In this document: positions 1-7,196 of the stretch, one piece after another
Position numbering within the stretch: position 1 is the stretch's first letter
Layout of the letters: each line of letters opens with the position of its first letter
Assembly (NCBI GenBank): GCA_017889745.1
Contig: JAGGAG010000103.1
Span: 1 to 9,765, forward strand
Direction of reading: 5' to 3'
DNA length: 9,765 nt
Origin: Gemmatimonadota bacterium
GTDB taxonomy: Bacteria; Gemmatimonadota; Gemmatimonadetes; Gemmatimonadales; GWC2-71-9
Notes under the pieces: generated by a model
Told to the model about the DNA's origin: nothing
The model's database searches: none
What the model saw: only the letters and a program-made list of their open reading frames with translations
Made by a program: the position numbers and the translations under genes

Positions 1-993
1 CCGCACGCTCGACGGCATGCGCGTGGGTCCCGTGGTCCACTCGTGGTAGGCACGCGCCGAGTCACGCGGTGCGTGGCTGACCCCGCTCGAGTCCGGCGTC
101 AGCGGAGAGACCTCCGTCGGAGGAGTCGTAGTGTCCACCTGCACATCCCGGAGTCGAGTGATGATCCGGACCGCCCCCTGCATGTCGAGCGCGAAGGGCA
201 GGAGCGCCATCAGGTCGAAGCGCTGGTAGACCGGAACCAGGCCGGCGCCAGCCACGCGGCGATTGACCACGTCCATCACCGAGGAGTTGGGGACGAGCGC
301 GTCGACGACCTTCTGCTTCGTCTTGTCCGGGGGGCCACCCACCGTCAGGAGCTGGCCCCGCATGCGGCGGAGTTCTGCCGTGGCCGGATCGAGGTAGATG
401 TCACCACGGAATACCTGGGTCTTCGCCGGCAGGTCAACCCTGGGCGCGACCCTCACGAGGACCAGGCGCTCGGGGGGCCCGTCGGGAAAATCGAGCATGA
501 CCGTGTCGCCGCCGGCGAAGCGGTAGATACTGTCCCGGTCGAAAGACAGCGGCGACACGGTCTTCACCGCCTCCGTCCTTGGCCGTGCCGAGATCGGCGT
601 CGTGGGCTCGGCGCTCGCGGTGCCGAACGTCTTGAGTTCGGGGCCGTACAGGTTGGGCACCACCCAGCCGCTGTAGAGAAAGGTGCTGGTCGGAAGGGGA
701 ACACCGGTCGTCTCCTGCCGGAAGCCGACCTGATGCTGGCCGTAGCCTTTCTCCCGGTCCCAGCGGAGCTCGCCACCTACCTGGTCCACCGTGACGGTGC
801 CTTCCACCGGCCCTGGCAACCCCTTGATCATGGCCAGCTCGGACTCGAACCTGGCGGCGTACGCGCGCAGGTCCGGGGGAGGAAGGGCGTTGGCCGCGGC
901 CGCCCGCTCCACCAGGTCACGGAGCGCGGGGGAGGTGTAGTTGGAGTCGCGCCCAGGCGCTGCGACCTGGAGAAGGAAGAGCAGGGGGATCAT
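1..993 (-). CDS. Secreted protein of unknown function, C-terminus cut by window edge
   Basis: This frame stays open for all 331 codons from an ATG at 993 to the left edge, so the C-terminus is missing. I do not recognise the family. The N-terminus, MIPLLFLLQVAAPG, lacks early basic residues but looks like a short signal peptide, suggesting export. The rest has no membrane helix and is rich in alternating hydrophobic/polar stretches typical of beta structure, for example GDIYLDPATAELRRMRG near residues 207-223 and LVPVYQRFDLMALLPFALDM near 252-271. It may be a periplasmic or outer-membrane protein. Its ATG shares one base with the TGA of the preceding gene (TGATG), so it is probably co-transcribed and translationally coupled with the methylofuran genes. 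Nothing in its sequence ties it to C1 chemistry, and it may only be the operon tail. That the frame is coding is supported by its length, the signal-like start and the tight junction. Confidence 0.6.
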   Translation of the reverse strand, partial: MIPLLFLLQVAAPGRDSNYTSPALRDLVERAAAANALPPPDLRAYAARFESELAMIKGLPGPVEGTVTVDQVGGELRWDREKGYGQHQVGFRQETTGVPLPTSTFLYSGWVVPNLYGPELKTFGTASAEPTTPISARPRTEAVKTVSPLSFDRDSIYRFAGGDTVMLDFPDGPPERLVLVRVAPRVDLPAKTQVFRGDIYLDPATAELRRMRGQLLTVGGPPDKTKQKVVDALVPNSSVMDVVNRRVAGAGLVPVYQRFDLMALLPFALDMQGAVRIITRLRDVQVDTTTPPTEVSPLTPDSSGVSHAPRDSARAYHEWTTGPTRMPSSVR

Positions 994-2060
994 CAGCGGC
1001 TGTTGCCGGGCGAAGCGATCACGTTCGTCCTGAGGAGGAGCCAGGCTACGGCGACGGCGGGCGCGCAATCCGAGACTCGACCGTTCACGCCCTGAGCACA
1101 AGAAAACAAGTTCGCGAAATCCATGCATCGGCGACCGTGCCGGGCCGCCAGGTCGGCCACAAGAAAACGTCCGACCCCCGCGGCGACGACCGGCGCGTCG
1201 TCGGGCAGCTGCTCGCGGGACCACAACTGCGCGACGGTGTGCCCGATGCGGCGGAGCTGCACCCCGGCGAGCCACTCGGCCAGCCCGTGCCAGTCGGCCA
1301 GGCTGGCGGCATCGATATCACGTCCCAGCATGCGTGCCAGCCGCCGCGCACTGGCTTCGACCGTCTTCTCGCCGCCGTCGGCCGCCGGGTGCTGGTCGGC
1401 TCCTTCGGGCAGCCGCTCCAGCAGGCGATAGACGTCTGCCATGGTCGCGAAGTACTCGGCCATCAGGGGGTTCCACACTCCCGCAAAGGGCACGCGGCGC
1501 ACCAGCGCCATGACGGGAGTGCGCACCACGCCGGTGTACACCAGTTCTCCAGTGACCAGGCGGCTCGCATCGTCGTGTCCTCGCGCCCGCACCCGCCCGG
1601 CATGCACCGGAACGAGGTCGGTGGTGGTGCTGCCGATGTCGATGAGGAAGGCGGACGGCTGCCGCGCCGCGACCAGCGCCGCCGTCGCCATCCAGTTGGC
1701 CGACGCCACCGCCGCGGGATCGCGGATCGCTGCGGCGGCGTCGAGAAACCCACGCTCCCCCGCATAGAAACACACGTCCTGGCCGGCCAGTCGCTCCGCG
1801 ATCGCCGCGACCAGGTTGGACACTCCCTCCCCCCGGGTGGCGAAGAGGTCGACCATCTCGCCAGTCATGGTGACGGCGTGCCGGGGCGCGGAGCCCAGGG
1901 CGCGGTTCGCCACGTCCACGGCCGAGTGAAGGTGCTGCAGGCCCTGCCACAGGGGGCAGGCGACCTGGACCACGTCGAGCACCCGGCCGGCCGCATCGAG
2001 TCGCGCTGCCTTGAGATGTGCGCCACCGAGATCCCAGCCGATCACCGCCTCATCCGGCAA
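993..2060 (-). CDS. H4MPT-linked C1 transfer pathway protein, MfnF-like (ASKHA fold, hydantoinase/oxoprolinase-like)
   Basis: This 355-residue protein belongs to the family usually annotated as 'probable H4MPT-linked C1 transfer pathway protein'. Its methanogen member MfnF joins the aminomethylfuran diphosphate unit to gamma-glutamyl-tyramine during methanofuran synthesis. Visible motifs are the phosphate-binding turn GWDLGGAHLKAA (residues 8-19), MTGEMVDLF (65-73) with the following TR.EGV, and the second ASKHA glycine/threonine loop IDIGSTTTDLVP (140-151). The length is normal. The best start is a TTG at 2060. It has GGAG seven bases upstream, gives the N-terminus expected for the family and overlaps the preceding gene by 11 bp; an in-frame GTG at 2045 is the alternative. 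The neighbouring ATP-grasp genes and the divergent fhc genes support a role in making the bacterial cofactor methylofuran. The exact reaction in this organism is inferred from the archaeal homologue. Confidence 0.88.
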   Translation of the reverse strand: MPDEAVIGWDLGGAHLKAARLDAAGRVLDVVQVACPLWQGLQHLHSAVDVANRALGSAPRHAVTMTGEMVDLFATRGEGVSNLVAAIAERLAGQDVCFYAGERGFLDAAAAIRDPAAVASANWMATAALVAARQPSAFLIDIGSTTTDLVPVHAGRVRARGHDDASRLVTGELVYTGVVRTPVMALVRRVPFAGVWNPLMAEYFATMADVYRLLERLPEGADQHPAADGGEKTVEASARRLARMLGRDIDAASLADWHGLAEWLAGVQLRRIGHTVAQLWSREQLPDDAPVVAAGVGRFLVADLAARHGRRCMDFANLFSCAQGVNGRVSDCAPAVAVAWLLLRTNVIASPGNSR

Positions 2061-3045
2061 GGGACGTCTCCAGGTTCAGTTGCACGGTCGTTCCTCCGGC
2101 GGGGCGCCGCCAGCGAGCCGGGGCCCCAGGCGAAAGCAGGTCGAGCACCATGGCCGCGACGCTGGTCCCGAGTGCCCGTCCAAGGCCACAGTAGGACGTG
2201 GTGAGACGGGGATTCACCTCCAGCACGACGGGACCACCGTCGCTCATGACCAGATCGACGCCCACATAGCCCCACAGACCGGGGAGTGCCGTCGCGATCC
2301 GGCCGGCAAGCGTGGCCAGCTCATCCCAGCGCTCGATGGGGGCGTTGACCTCGATCGCGTCCAGGGCCACGCGACCGTCGAAGATCCGCAGGTGCTGACG
2401 GTTGCAGCTGAGCAGGAGGCACTGCCCGTCCACGCAGAGCATGGAGAGGCTGAGTGGCGTTCCCTGGACCCAGCGCTGTGCCACGAGCCCGGGACCGGAG
2501 CGGAGTCGCATGGAGGCGCTCCGCGAGTCCTCCGCGACGATCGTGTCCTCGGCGCCGGCGCCGTCGTCGGGCTTGGTGACCCAGGGTCCGGGCCAGTCGG
2601 GAATGGCCGCATCCGCAGCGAAGGTCGGCACGACGGGAATCGCGGCCGCCGCGAGCGTCTCCGCGGTGCGCCGCTTGCTGGCGGCGATGCGCACGGCGTC
2701 CGGGCGGCAGCCGAGCAGCGTCCTGCCGCGGCGCTCGACCCCGGTGGCGAGGCGCTCCAGGACGCCGCCAGTCTCCGGCGCGGTTGGCCAGACGGCGTCG
2801 GCGGCCTCGACGCCACGCAGGAACGTCGCACGCGGATCGTCATCGGGTCCCACGCGCATCGTCTCGACGCCCGGGATCGCGGGCAGTCGCGCGTCCCGGC
2901 TACTGAGCAGCTCGATCCCGGGACAGGCGGCGAGATCCTCCACCAGGCAGCGCACTATCAGATCCGCCTCGTGGCGCAGGCCCGGCGGGACCAGGGTGCC
3001 CACCATCCCTCCGCCGGTGACGTGCTCGTAGACGAAAACCCTCAC
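2050..3045 (-). CDS. ATP-grasp ligase, MfnD-like (tyramine/tyrosine-glutamate ligase of methylofuran synthesis)
   Basis: This 331-residue ATP-grasp protein resembles MfnD, which in methanogens ligates glutamate to tyramine in methanofuran assembly. The N-terminus MRVFVYEHVTGGGM is typical of this subgroup. ATP-grasp landmarks follow: a nucleotide-contacting lysine with a glycine-rich loop, KPDDGAGAED (158-167), a lid/beta segment VAQRWVQGTPLSLSM (188-202), and metal-binding carboxylates in YVGVDLV (260-266) and VLEVNPRLTTSY (274-285). The start is GTG at 3045, overlapping the upstream TGA as GTGA, with no clear Shine-Dalgarno sequence, so translation is probably coupled. Methylobacterium methylofuran is reported to contain tyrosine instead of tyramine and a polyglutamate tail. 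A bacterial MfnD homologue may therefore act on tyrosine or extend the tail; this substrate assignment is inference. No tyrosine decarboxylase (MfnA) gene is present in the window. Confidence 0.85.
   Translation of the reverse strand: MRVFVYEHVTGGGMVGTLVPPGLRHEADLIVRCLVEDLAACPGIELLSSRDARLPAIPGVETMRVGPDDDPRATFLRGVEAADAVWPTAPETGGVLERLATGVERRGRTLLGCRPDAVRIAASKRRTAETLAAAAIPVVPTFAADAAIPDWPGPWVTKPDDGAGAEDTIVAEDSRSASMRLRSGPGLVAQRWVQGTPLSLSMLCVDGQCLLLSCNRQHLRIFDGRVALDAIEVNAPIERWDELATLAGRIATALPGLWGYVGVDLVMSDGGPVVLEVNPRLTTSYCGLGRALGTSVAAMVLDLLSPGAPARWRRPAGGTTVQLNLETSLAG
2068..2071 (-). promoter_or_regulatory. Ribosome binding site deciding a TTG start
   Basis: GGAG on the minus strand lies seven bases before the TTG at 2060-2058. 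It sits inside the end of the upstream ATP-grasp gene. It favours the TTG over the in-frame GTG at 2045, whose nearest purine run is only about two bases away. No in-frame ATG exists near this position. Confidence 0.55.
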
Positions 3046-4169
3046 GCGTCGACGGCACAGGCCGCCTCCTCGAGGATCATGCGCTCGATGGCGATCTGCC
3101 GCTCGCGGACCAGAGCCAGGGCCTGGGGGGCATCAACGCCTTCCGCCAGCACGGAACAGACGGGGTCGCCGGGAGCGAACCGGGTGCCGGGCTGGGGAAT
3201 GTCGTGGCACCAGGCAGCGAAGCCGAACCCGTCGCGCACCTGCCAGGGGAGCGTGGCGTGCACGATGGTACTGGCCCGCGCGGCGCGGGCGGGTGCCACG
3301 CCGGATGGAAGCTCGCCATCGCACGCGCGCAAGTGCGCATCGAAGAGACCGCGCTCGTAGTCGAGGTCGTAGAGTTCCATCGTCGCCGTGGGGCGCGGAT
3401 TCACTTCCAGCACCGACCACGATTCCTCATGCAGCAGGAAGTCGATGCCGTTCAGGCCGATCAGGCCGGTGGCCGAGACGAGGGCGTCGAGGCGGGTACG
3501 GAGATCGGCTTCGACGGTGGGAGGCAGGGGGACCCGCCCGACGGCTCCGCCGTACAGATAGGGCAGGCCGGCGCGAGCCGGGCTGTGGTATTGCTCGTTG
3601 AAGCCCACGATGAGGGTACGGCGACCGTCGGCCAGAAACAGCGCCGAGCAGGGCCGGCCCGGCATGACGCGCTGGAAATAGGCGCCGGCGCGGCGCCTGA
3701 CCTGGCGCTCTTCGGCCGGGTGAACATGGGCGCCGCCTGAGCCACCGGGCTGCTTGACCAGCCAGCCGTGCGGATCGGCGGGTGGAGAGAACCGTACCTC
3801 GGGATGGTGGAGGCCAAGCCCATCGAGCAGGGGAAAGAACTTCGCGGGATCGCGAACGGCGGCAACGATATCGGGGGCGTTGCCGAACAGCCGCCGCCCC
3901 GACGCCAGGCGGGACAGCAGCGCGATGCGCCCCTCGAAGCCGGACCCATAGACCAGGCCGGCCGAGCGGCCCGGCGGGGCGAGTTCCGCGGCGGCGGCCA
4001 GCAGGCGCCGTCGGTCGAAGCGAAGTTCTTTCGAGGACACGACGGACCGGCAGGCCTCGGCGAGCGCGCAGGTGTCGCGATCGGCGAAGTAGTCGAGAAC
4101 CACCACCGGGTGGCCGCCGCGCGCGGCCGACTCGGCGAGCGCGCGGCCGGTGACGCCCGCAACGAGCAT
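3042..4169 (-). CDS. ATP-grasp ligase of the C1 cofactor operon
   Basis: First gene of the minus-strand unit, 375 residues from the ATG at 4169. The N-terminus is a PurK-like nucleotide-fold opening, MLVAGVTGRALAESA, followed by VVVLDYFADRDT (22-33). The ATP-grasp core includes KQPGGSGGAHVH (139-150), the central YFQRVMPGRPCSALFLADG (164-182), GLNGIDFLL (238-246) and the metal-binding VLEVNPRPTATMELYD (253-268). This family of predicted carboxylate-amine ligases accompanies H4MPT/methanofuran genes in methylotrophs and methanogens. Its substrate is not known to me; polyglutamylation of methylofuran or another cofactor ligation is a reasonable guess. The frame is open far upstream, antisense to fhcB, but those codons are not homologous to ATP-grasp proteins. 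An ATG at 4214 would add 15 residues (MWQCINFPV...); the 4169 start better fits the fold. Its stop overlaps the next start by 4 bp. Confidence 0.85.
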   Translation of the reverse strand: MLVAGVTGRALAESAARGGHPVVVLDYFADRDTCALAEACRSVVSSKELRFDRRRLLAAAAELAPPGRSAGLVYGSGFEGRIALLSRLASGRRLFGNAPDIVAAVRDPAKFFPLLDGLGLHHPEVRFSPPADPHGWLVKQPGGSGGAHVHPAEERQVRRRAGAYFQRVMPGRPCSALFLADGRRTLIVGFNEQYHSPARAGLPYLYGGAVGRVPLPPTVEADLRTRLDALVSATGLIGLNGIDFLLHEESWSVLEVNPRPTATMELYDLDYERGLFDAHLRACDGELPSGVAPARAARASTIVHATLPWQVRDGFGFAAWCHDIPQPGTRFAPGDPVCSVLAEGVDAPQALALVRERQIAIERMILEEAACAVDA

Positions 4170-4241
4170 CGGTGCCGGCTCAGTCCGCACGGGGAAATTT
4201 ATGCATTGCCACATCTTAGCGGATATAATGTTCGGTTGACC
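4170..4241. promoter_or_regulatory. Divergent promoter region between the methylofuran operon and fhcB
   Basis: These 72 bp separate two head-to-head operons of one pathway and are clearly richer in A+T than the flanks, especially 4196-4232. The region contains the palindrome ATGCAT (4201-4206) and, for the plus strand, a perfect TATAAT. Minus-strand -10 candidates are weaker: TAAGAT (4218-4213) and CATAAA around 4205-4200. Shared control of both operons from this region is inference from the layout. Confidence 0.7.
4224..4229 (+). promoter_or_regulatory. Putative -10 element of the fhcB promoter
   Basis: TATAAT matches the sigma-70 -10 consensus exactly and ends 12 bases before the fhcB ATG at 4242. 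No convincing -35 lies at 16-18 bp spacing; the hexamer there is ATGCAT, and TTGCCA at 4206-4211 is only 12 bp away. If used, transcription would begin about 4236 and leave a leader of roughly six bases, so the mRNA would be almost leaderless. No Shine-Dalgarno sequence precedes the ATG, which agrees with this. Confidence 0.45.
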
Positions 4242-5525
4242 ATGCCCGCATCCCCCGTGATTCCAGAGGCGGTTTCCAATGTCGCCTGCCCGTTCTGCGG
4301 GCTGGTCTGCGACGACCTCGAGGTGAGCACTGCGGCTGGCCGTGTGACCGTGCAGGCGAACGGTTGCGCGCTGGCTCTCGCCGCATTCGAGCGCGGCAAT
4401 AGCGACGGCGGGACCGGGCCGAGGATCGACGGCGTTCCGGCGAGCCTGGCGGACGCGGCGGCAACCGCGGCGCGCTTGCTGCTCGGGTCGCGGCTGCCGG
4501 TGATCGGGGGGCTCGCGACCGACGTGGAAGGGGCGCGCGCCGCGGGCCGGCTGGCAGACCGGCTCGGCGGGGTGCTCGATCACATGAACTCCGCCACCTT
4601 CCTGCGCAACACGATGGTGCTGCAGGACAGCGGCTGGATCGCGACGACGCTGTCCGAAGTGCGCAACCGGGCCGACCTGCTGATCGTGGCCGGTGGCGAC
4701 GTGGTGAGCCGGTTTCCGCGCTTCTTCGAACGATGCATCGCCAACGGGGACACGCTGTTCGGCGAGGGCCGGACCTGCGATGTGATCTTCCTGGGCCCCG
4801 GGGTCCCTGCCGGCAGCACCATTCCGGGCATCGTGCCCACCGTGATTCCGTGCGACGTGACGCAGCTCGCGGCGGCGTTCGGCCTGCTCCGGGCGCTGCT
4901 GGCGGGCCGGCCGGTGCAGGCGGAGAGCGCGGCGGGCATGCCGCTCGCCACCTGGAGGTCGCTGGTGGAGCGGATGAAAGTGGCGCGCTACGGGGTGATG
5001 GCCTGGGCGGCGGGCGACTTCCCGTTTCCCCATGCGGAACTGACGGTTCAGTCGCTGTGCGAGCTGGTGAAGGAACTCAACCTTGAGGGCCGGTTCTCGG
5101 GACTGCCGCTGGGCGGCAGCGACGGCGACATCACCGCGGACGCGGTGCACCTGTGGCAGACCGGCTTCGGCTCGCGGACCTCCTTCGGGCAGGGCATCCC
5201 CGAGAACGATGCGTACCATCACTCGACGGCGCGCCTGCTGGCACGGGGCGAGGCCGACGTGCTCGTGTGGATCTCCAGCCTGAACGAGGCGCGCACCCCA
5301 CCGCCGACCAGCATTCCCACGATCGTGCTGGGTTGCACGGGCATGGCGTTCGAGCGGGAGCCCGCGGTGTTCATCCCGGTGGGAACCCCGGGCCTCGATC
5401 ATGCCGGCCACCTGTTCCGCACCGACCGGGTGGTGGCACTGCCGCTGCAGCAGTTGCGACCCTCGACCCTTCCGAGCGTGGCGGACGTGCTGGCCGCGAT
5501 CCACGCCGCACTCGAGGAGTCCTAG
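4242..5525 (+). CDS. fhcB: Formyltransferase/hydrolase complex subunit B (inactive FwdB relative)
   Basis: A 427-residue homologue of formylmethanofuran dehydrogenase subunit B of the bacterial Fhc type. Fhc is a cytoplasmic complex that converts formyl-H4MPT to formate via methylofuran without redox chemistry; FhcB is a structural remnant. The N-terminus keeps CPFCGLVCDDL (16-26) and a fourth cysteine in ANGCALA (C42), the spacing that binds a 4Fe-4S cluster in archaeal FwdB. Where active FwdB has SVC-HGP, this protein reads HMNSATFLRN (114-123), so the Mo/W-ligating cysteine is absent. The archaeal RGHxNVTG pterin-region motif is also missing, although WQTG (305-308) survives. The C-terminus GLDHAGHLFRTDRVVALPLQ is typical of FhcB. 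The ATG at 4242 is chosen because homology begins just after it; upstream in-frame codons are antisense to the ATP-grasp gene. fhcA starts 4 bp after the stop. Confidence 0.93.
   Translation: MPASPVIPEAVSNVACPFCGLVCDDLEVSTAAGRVTVQANGCALALAAFERGNSDGGTGPRIDGVPASLADAAATAARLLLGSRLPVIGGLATDVEGARAAGRLADRLGGVLDHMNSATFLRNTMVLQDSGWIATTLSEVRNRADLLIVAGGDVVSRFPRFFERCIANGDTLFGEGRTCDVIFLGPGVPAGSTIPGIVPTVIPCDVTQLAAAFGLLRALLAGRPVQAESAAGMPLATWRSLVERMKVARYGVMAWAAGDFPFPHAELTVQSLCELVKELNLEGRFSGLPLGGSDGDITADAVHLWQTGFGSRTSFGQGIPENDAYHHSTARLLARGEADVLVWISSLNEARTPPPTSIPTIVLGCTGMAFEREPAVFIPVGTPGLDHAGHLFRTDRVVALPLQQLRPSTLPSVADVLAAIHAALEES
5514..5519 (+). promoter_or_regulatory. Ribosome binding site for fhcA
   Basis: GAGGAG lies ten bases before the fhcA ATG at 5530 and inside the last codons of fhcB. 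It fixes that ATG as the start and implies that fhcA is translated from the fhcB transcript. Confidence 0.5.
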
Positions 5526-5529
5526 GCCC

Positions 5530-7191
5530 ATGCTGCTCAAGCTCAAGGGGGGCCGGGTGTACGACCCCGCCAACGGCGTGGACGGCGAGATCCGCGACCT
5601 GTACGTGCGCGACGGGCAGATCGCCTCGACTCCCGCCCCGGACGAGCGGATCGACCGGGAGTACGACCTGGGCGGCCGGGTGGTCATGGCGGGCGCCATC
5701 GACATGCACACCCACATCGGCGGCGGGAAGATGAACATCGCCCGTGCGATGCTGCCCGAGGACCATCGAGCCGATCCGGTGGCGCGGACGGCCATCACCC
5801 GAGCCTCCTGCGGCCACGCCGCACCGGGCACGTTCGCCACCGGCTATCGCTACGCGGAGATGGGGTACACGGCCTGCTTCGAGCCGGCCATCCTGCCGGT
5901 GAATGCGCGGCAGGCCCATCTCGAGATGGGCGACACGCCGATGGTGGACAAGGGCGGCTACGTGATGCTCGGGAGCGACGACTTCCTGCTCCGCCTCATG
6001 GCGGCGGGGGAAGACCAGAAGCTGATCAACGACTACGTCGCGTGGACCCTGCAGGCGACGCACTGCATCGGCATCAAGGTGGTGAATCCTGGCGGCATCT
6101 CCGCGTTCAAGTTCAACCAGCGGACGATGCAGCTCGACGAAGCGCACCCCTTCTACGGTGTGACGCCCCGCGACATCCTCCGGGTGCTGAGCCGCGCGGT
6201 GCACGAGCTGGGCGTTCCCCACCCCCTCCACGTGCACAGCAGCAACCTCGGAGTGCCGGGCAACGTGGACACCACGCTCGGCACCATTCGCGCGTCGGAG
6301 GGGCTGCCGATCCACCTGACCCACATCCAGTTCCACAGCTACGGCACGGAGGGGGACCGCAAGTTCTCCTCGGCCGCGGCGCGGGTGGCCGAGGCGGTCA
6401 ACAGCACCCCCAACGCCAGCTGTGACGTGGGCCAGGTCCTGTTCGGGCAGACGGTCACCGCCTCGGCCGACAGCATGAGCCAGCAGCGGAACTCCGGGTT
6501 CGCCAACCCGCCGAAGTACGTGGTGATGGATATCGAGTGCGACGCCGGCTGCGGCGTGGTGCCGTTCAAGTACCGCGACCGGAACTTCGTCAACGCGCTG
6601 CAATGGGCGGTCGGGCTGGAGATCTTCCTCCTGGTCAACGATCCGTGGCGGGTGTTCCTCACGACGGATCACCCGAACGGCGCTCCGTTCACGACCTATC
6701 CGCACCTCATCCGGCTGCTCATGGACCGGACCTTCCGCAACGAGCGGCTGGGGCTGATCCACCCCGACGCGCAGGCACTCACGACGGTGGGCAGCATCGA
6801 TCGCGAGTATTCGCTGTACGAGATCGCCATCCTCACGCGGGCCGCCCCGGCGAAGCTCCTGGGCCTCGCCGACCTCGGTCATCTCGCGCCGGGGGCGCGC
6901 GCGGACATCACCGTCTACCGGAACGACCCGGACCGGGAGCGGATGTTCTCGGCTCCCGAGTACGTGTTCAAGGACGGGGATGTCGTGGTGCGCGACGGCA
7001 AGGTGGTGAAGGTGACGTGGGGCCGGTACCACCGGGTGCAGCCGGAGTACGACCACGGCATCGAGCGCCGCCTCAAGGACCACTTCGACCGCTACCAGAC
7101 CATGCGCGCCGATCACATGCGCATCACGCCCGACGAGATGCACGCGTTCGGGCACGGTGCGGACGTCGTCACCCATCCCTGCAGGCGCTGA
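5530..7191 (+). CDS. fhcA: Formyltransferase/hydrolase complex subunit A, formylmethylofuran hydrolase
   Basis: A 553-residue cytoplasmic metal-dependent amidohydrolase, homologous over its length to archaeal FwdA/FmdA. It hydrolyses formyl-methylofuran to formate and free methylofuran, reversibly. The binuclear zinc site looks complete: DMHTH (H60, H62), the lysine expected to be carboxylated in GIKVVNPGG (K183), HPLHVHSSN (H231, H234, H236), LTHIQFHSYG (H265, H269) and the late aspartate in FLTTDHPNGAPFTTYPH (D380). The family-specific segments MVDKGGYVMLGSDDF (138-152) and FANPPKYVVMDIECDAGCG (324-342) are present. The length is as expected and I see no frameshift. It lies 4 bp after fhcB and 5 bp before fhcD. 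Because FwdA also works with a redox FwdB in archaea, this subunit could in principle serve both the FhcB of this operon and the active FwdB downstream; that is inference. Confidence 0.96.
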   Translation: MLLKLKGGRVYDPANGVDGEIRDLYVRDGQIASTPAPDERIDREYDLGGRVVMAGAIDMHTHIGGGKMNIARAMLPEDHRADPVARTAITRASCGHAAPGTFATGYRYAEMGYTACFEPAILPVNARQAHLEMGDTPMVDKGGYVMLGSDDFLLRLMAAGEDQKLINDYVAWTLQATHCIGIKVVNPGGISAFKFNQRTMQLDEAHPFYGVTPRDILRVLSRAVHELGVPHPLHVHSSNLGVPGNVDTTLGTIRASEGLPIHLTHIQFHSYGTEGDRKFSSAAARVAEAVNSTPNASCDVGQVLFGQTVTASADSMSQQRNSGFANPPKYVVMDIECDAGCGVVPFKYRDRNFVNALQWAVGLEIFLLVNDPWRVFLTTDHPNGAPFTTYPHLIRLLMDRTFRNERLGLIHPDAQALTTVGSIDREYSLYEIAILTRAAPAKLLGLADLGHLAPGARADITVYRNDPDRERMFSAPEYVFKDGDVVVRDGKVVKVTWGRYHRVQPEYDHGIERRLKDHFDRYQTMRADHMRITPDEMHAFGHGADVVTHPCRR

Positions 7192-7196
7192 CTCCC

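Noticed and set aside
43..3360. Long plus-strand open frames opposite the minus-strand operon (43-1095, 1137-2204, 2011-3360)
   Set aside because: They are shadows with high Arg/Gly/His content; the minus strand encodes recognisable proteins there, or in 1-993 a frame with a signal peptide and normal composition.
3042..4169. Assignment of the ATP-grasp protein as PurK or carbamoyl-phosphate synthase
   Set aside because: The fold class is shared, but the context is a C1 cofactor operon and no purine or pyrimidine genes are adjacent; the subgroup signature differs.
3768..4241. Upstream in-frame extension of fhcB by 158 codons
   Set aside because: It is antisense to the ATP-grasp gene; homology to FhcB begins just after the ATG at 4242.
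4170..5840. Apparent N-terminal extension of the minus-strand ATP-grasp protein making a 932-residue fusion
   Set aside because: The extension is antisense to fhcB and fhcA, has low-complexity composition, and the ATP-grasp fold begins normally at the ATG at 4169.
5371..7176. A 601-codon open frame antisense to fhcA
   Set aside because: It is a mirror of a GC-rich gene: arginine- and histidine-rich, with no recognisable domain, while the opposite strand encodes a complete amidohydrolase with all active-site residues.
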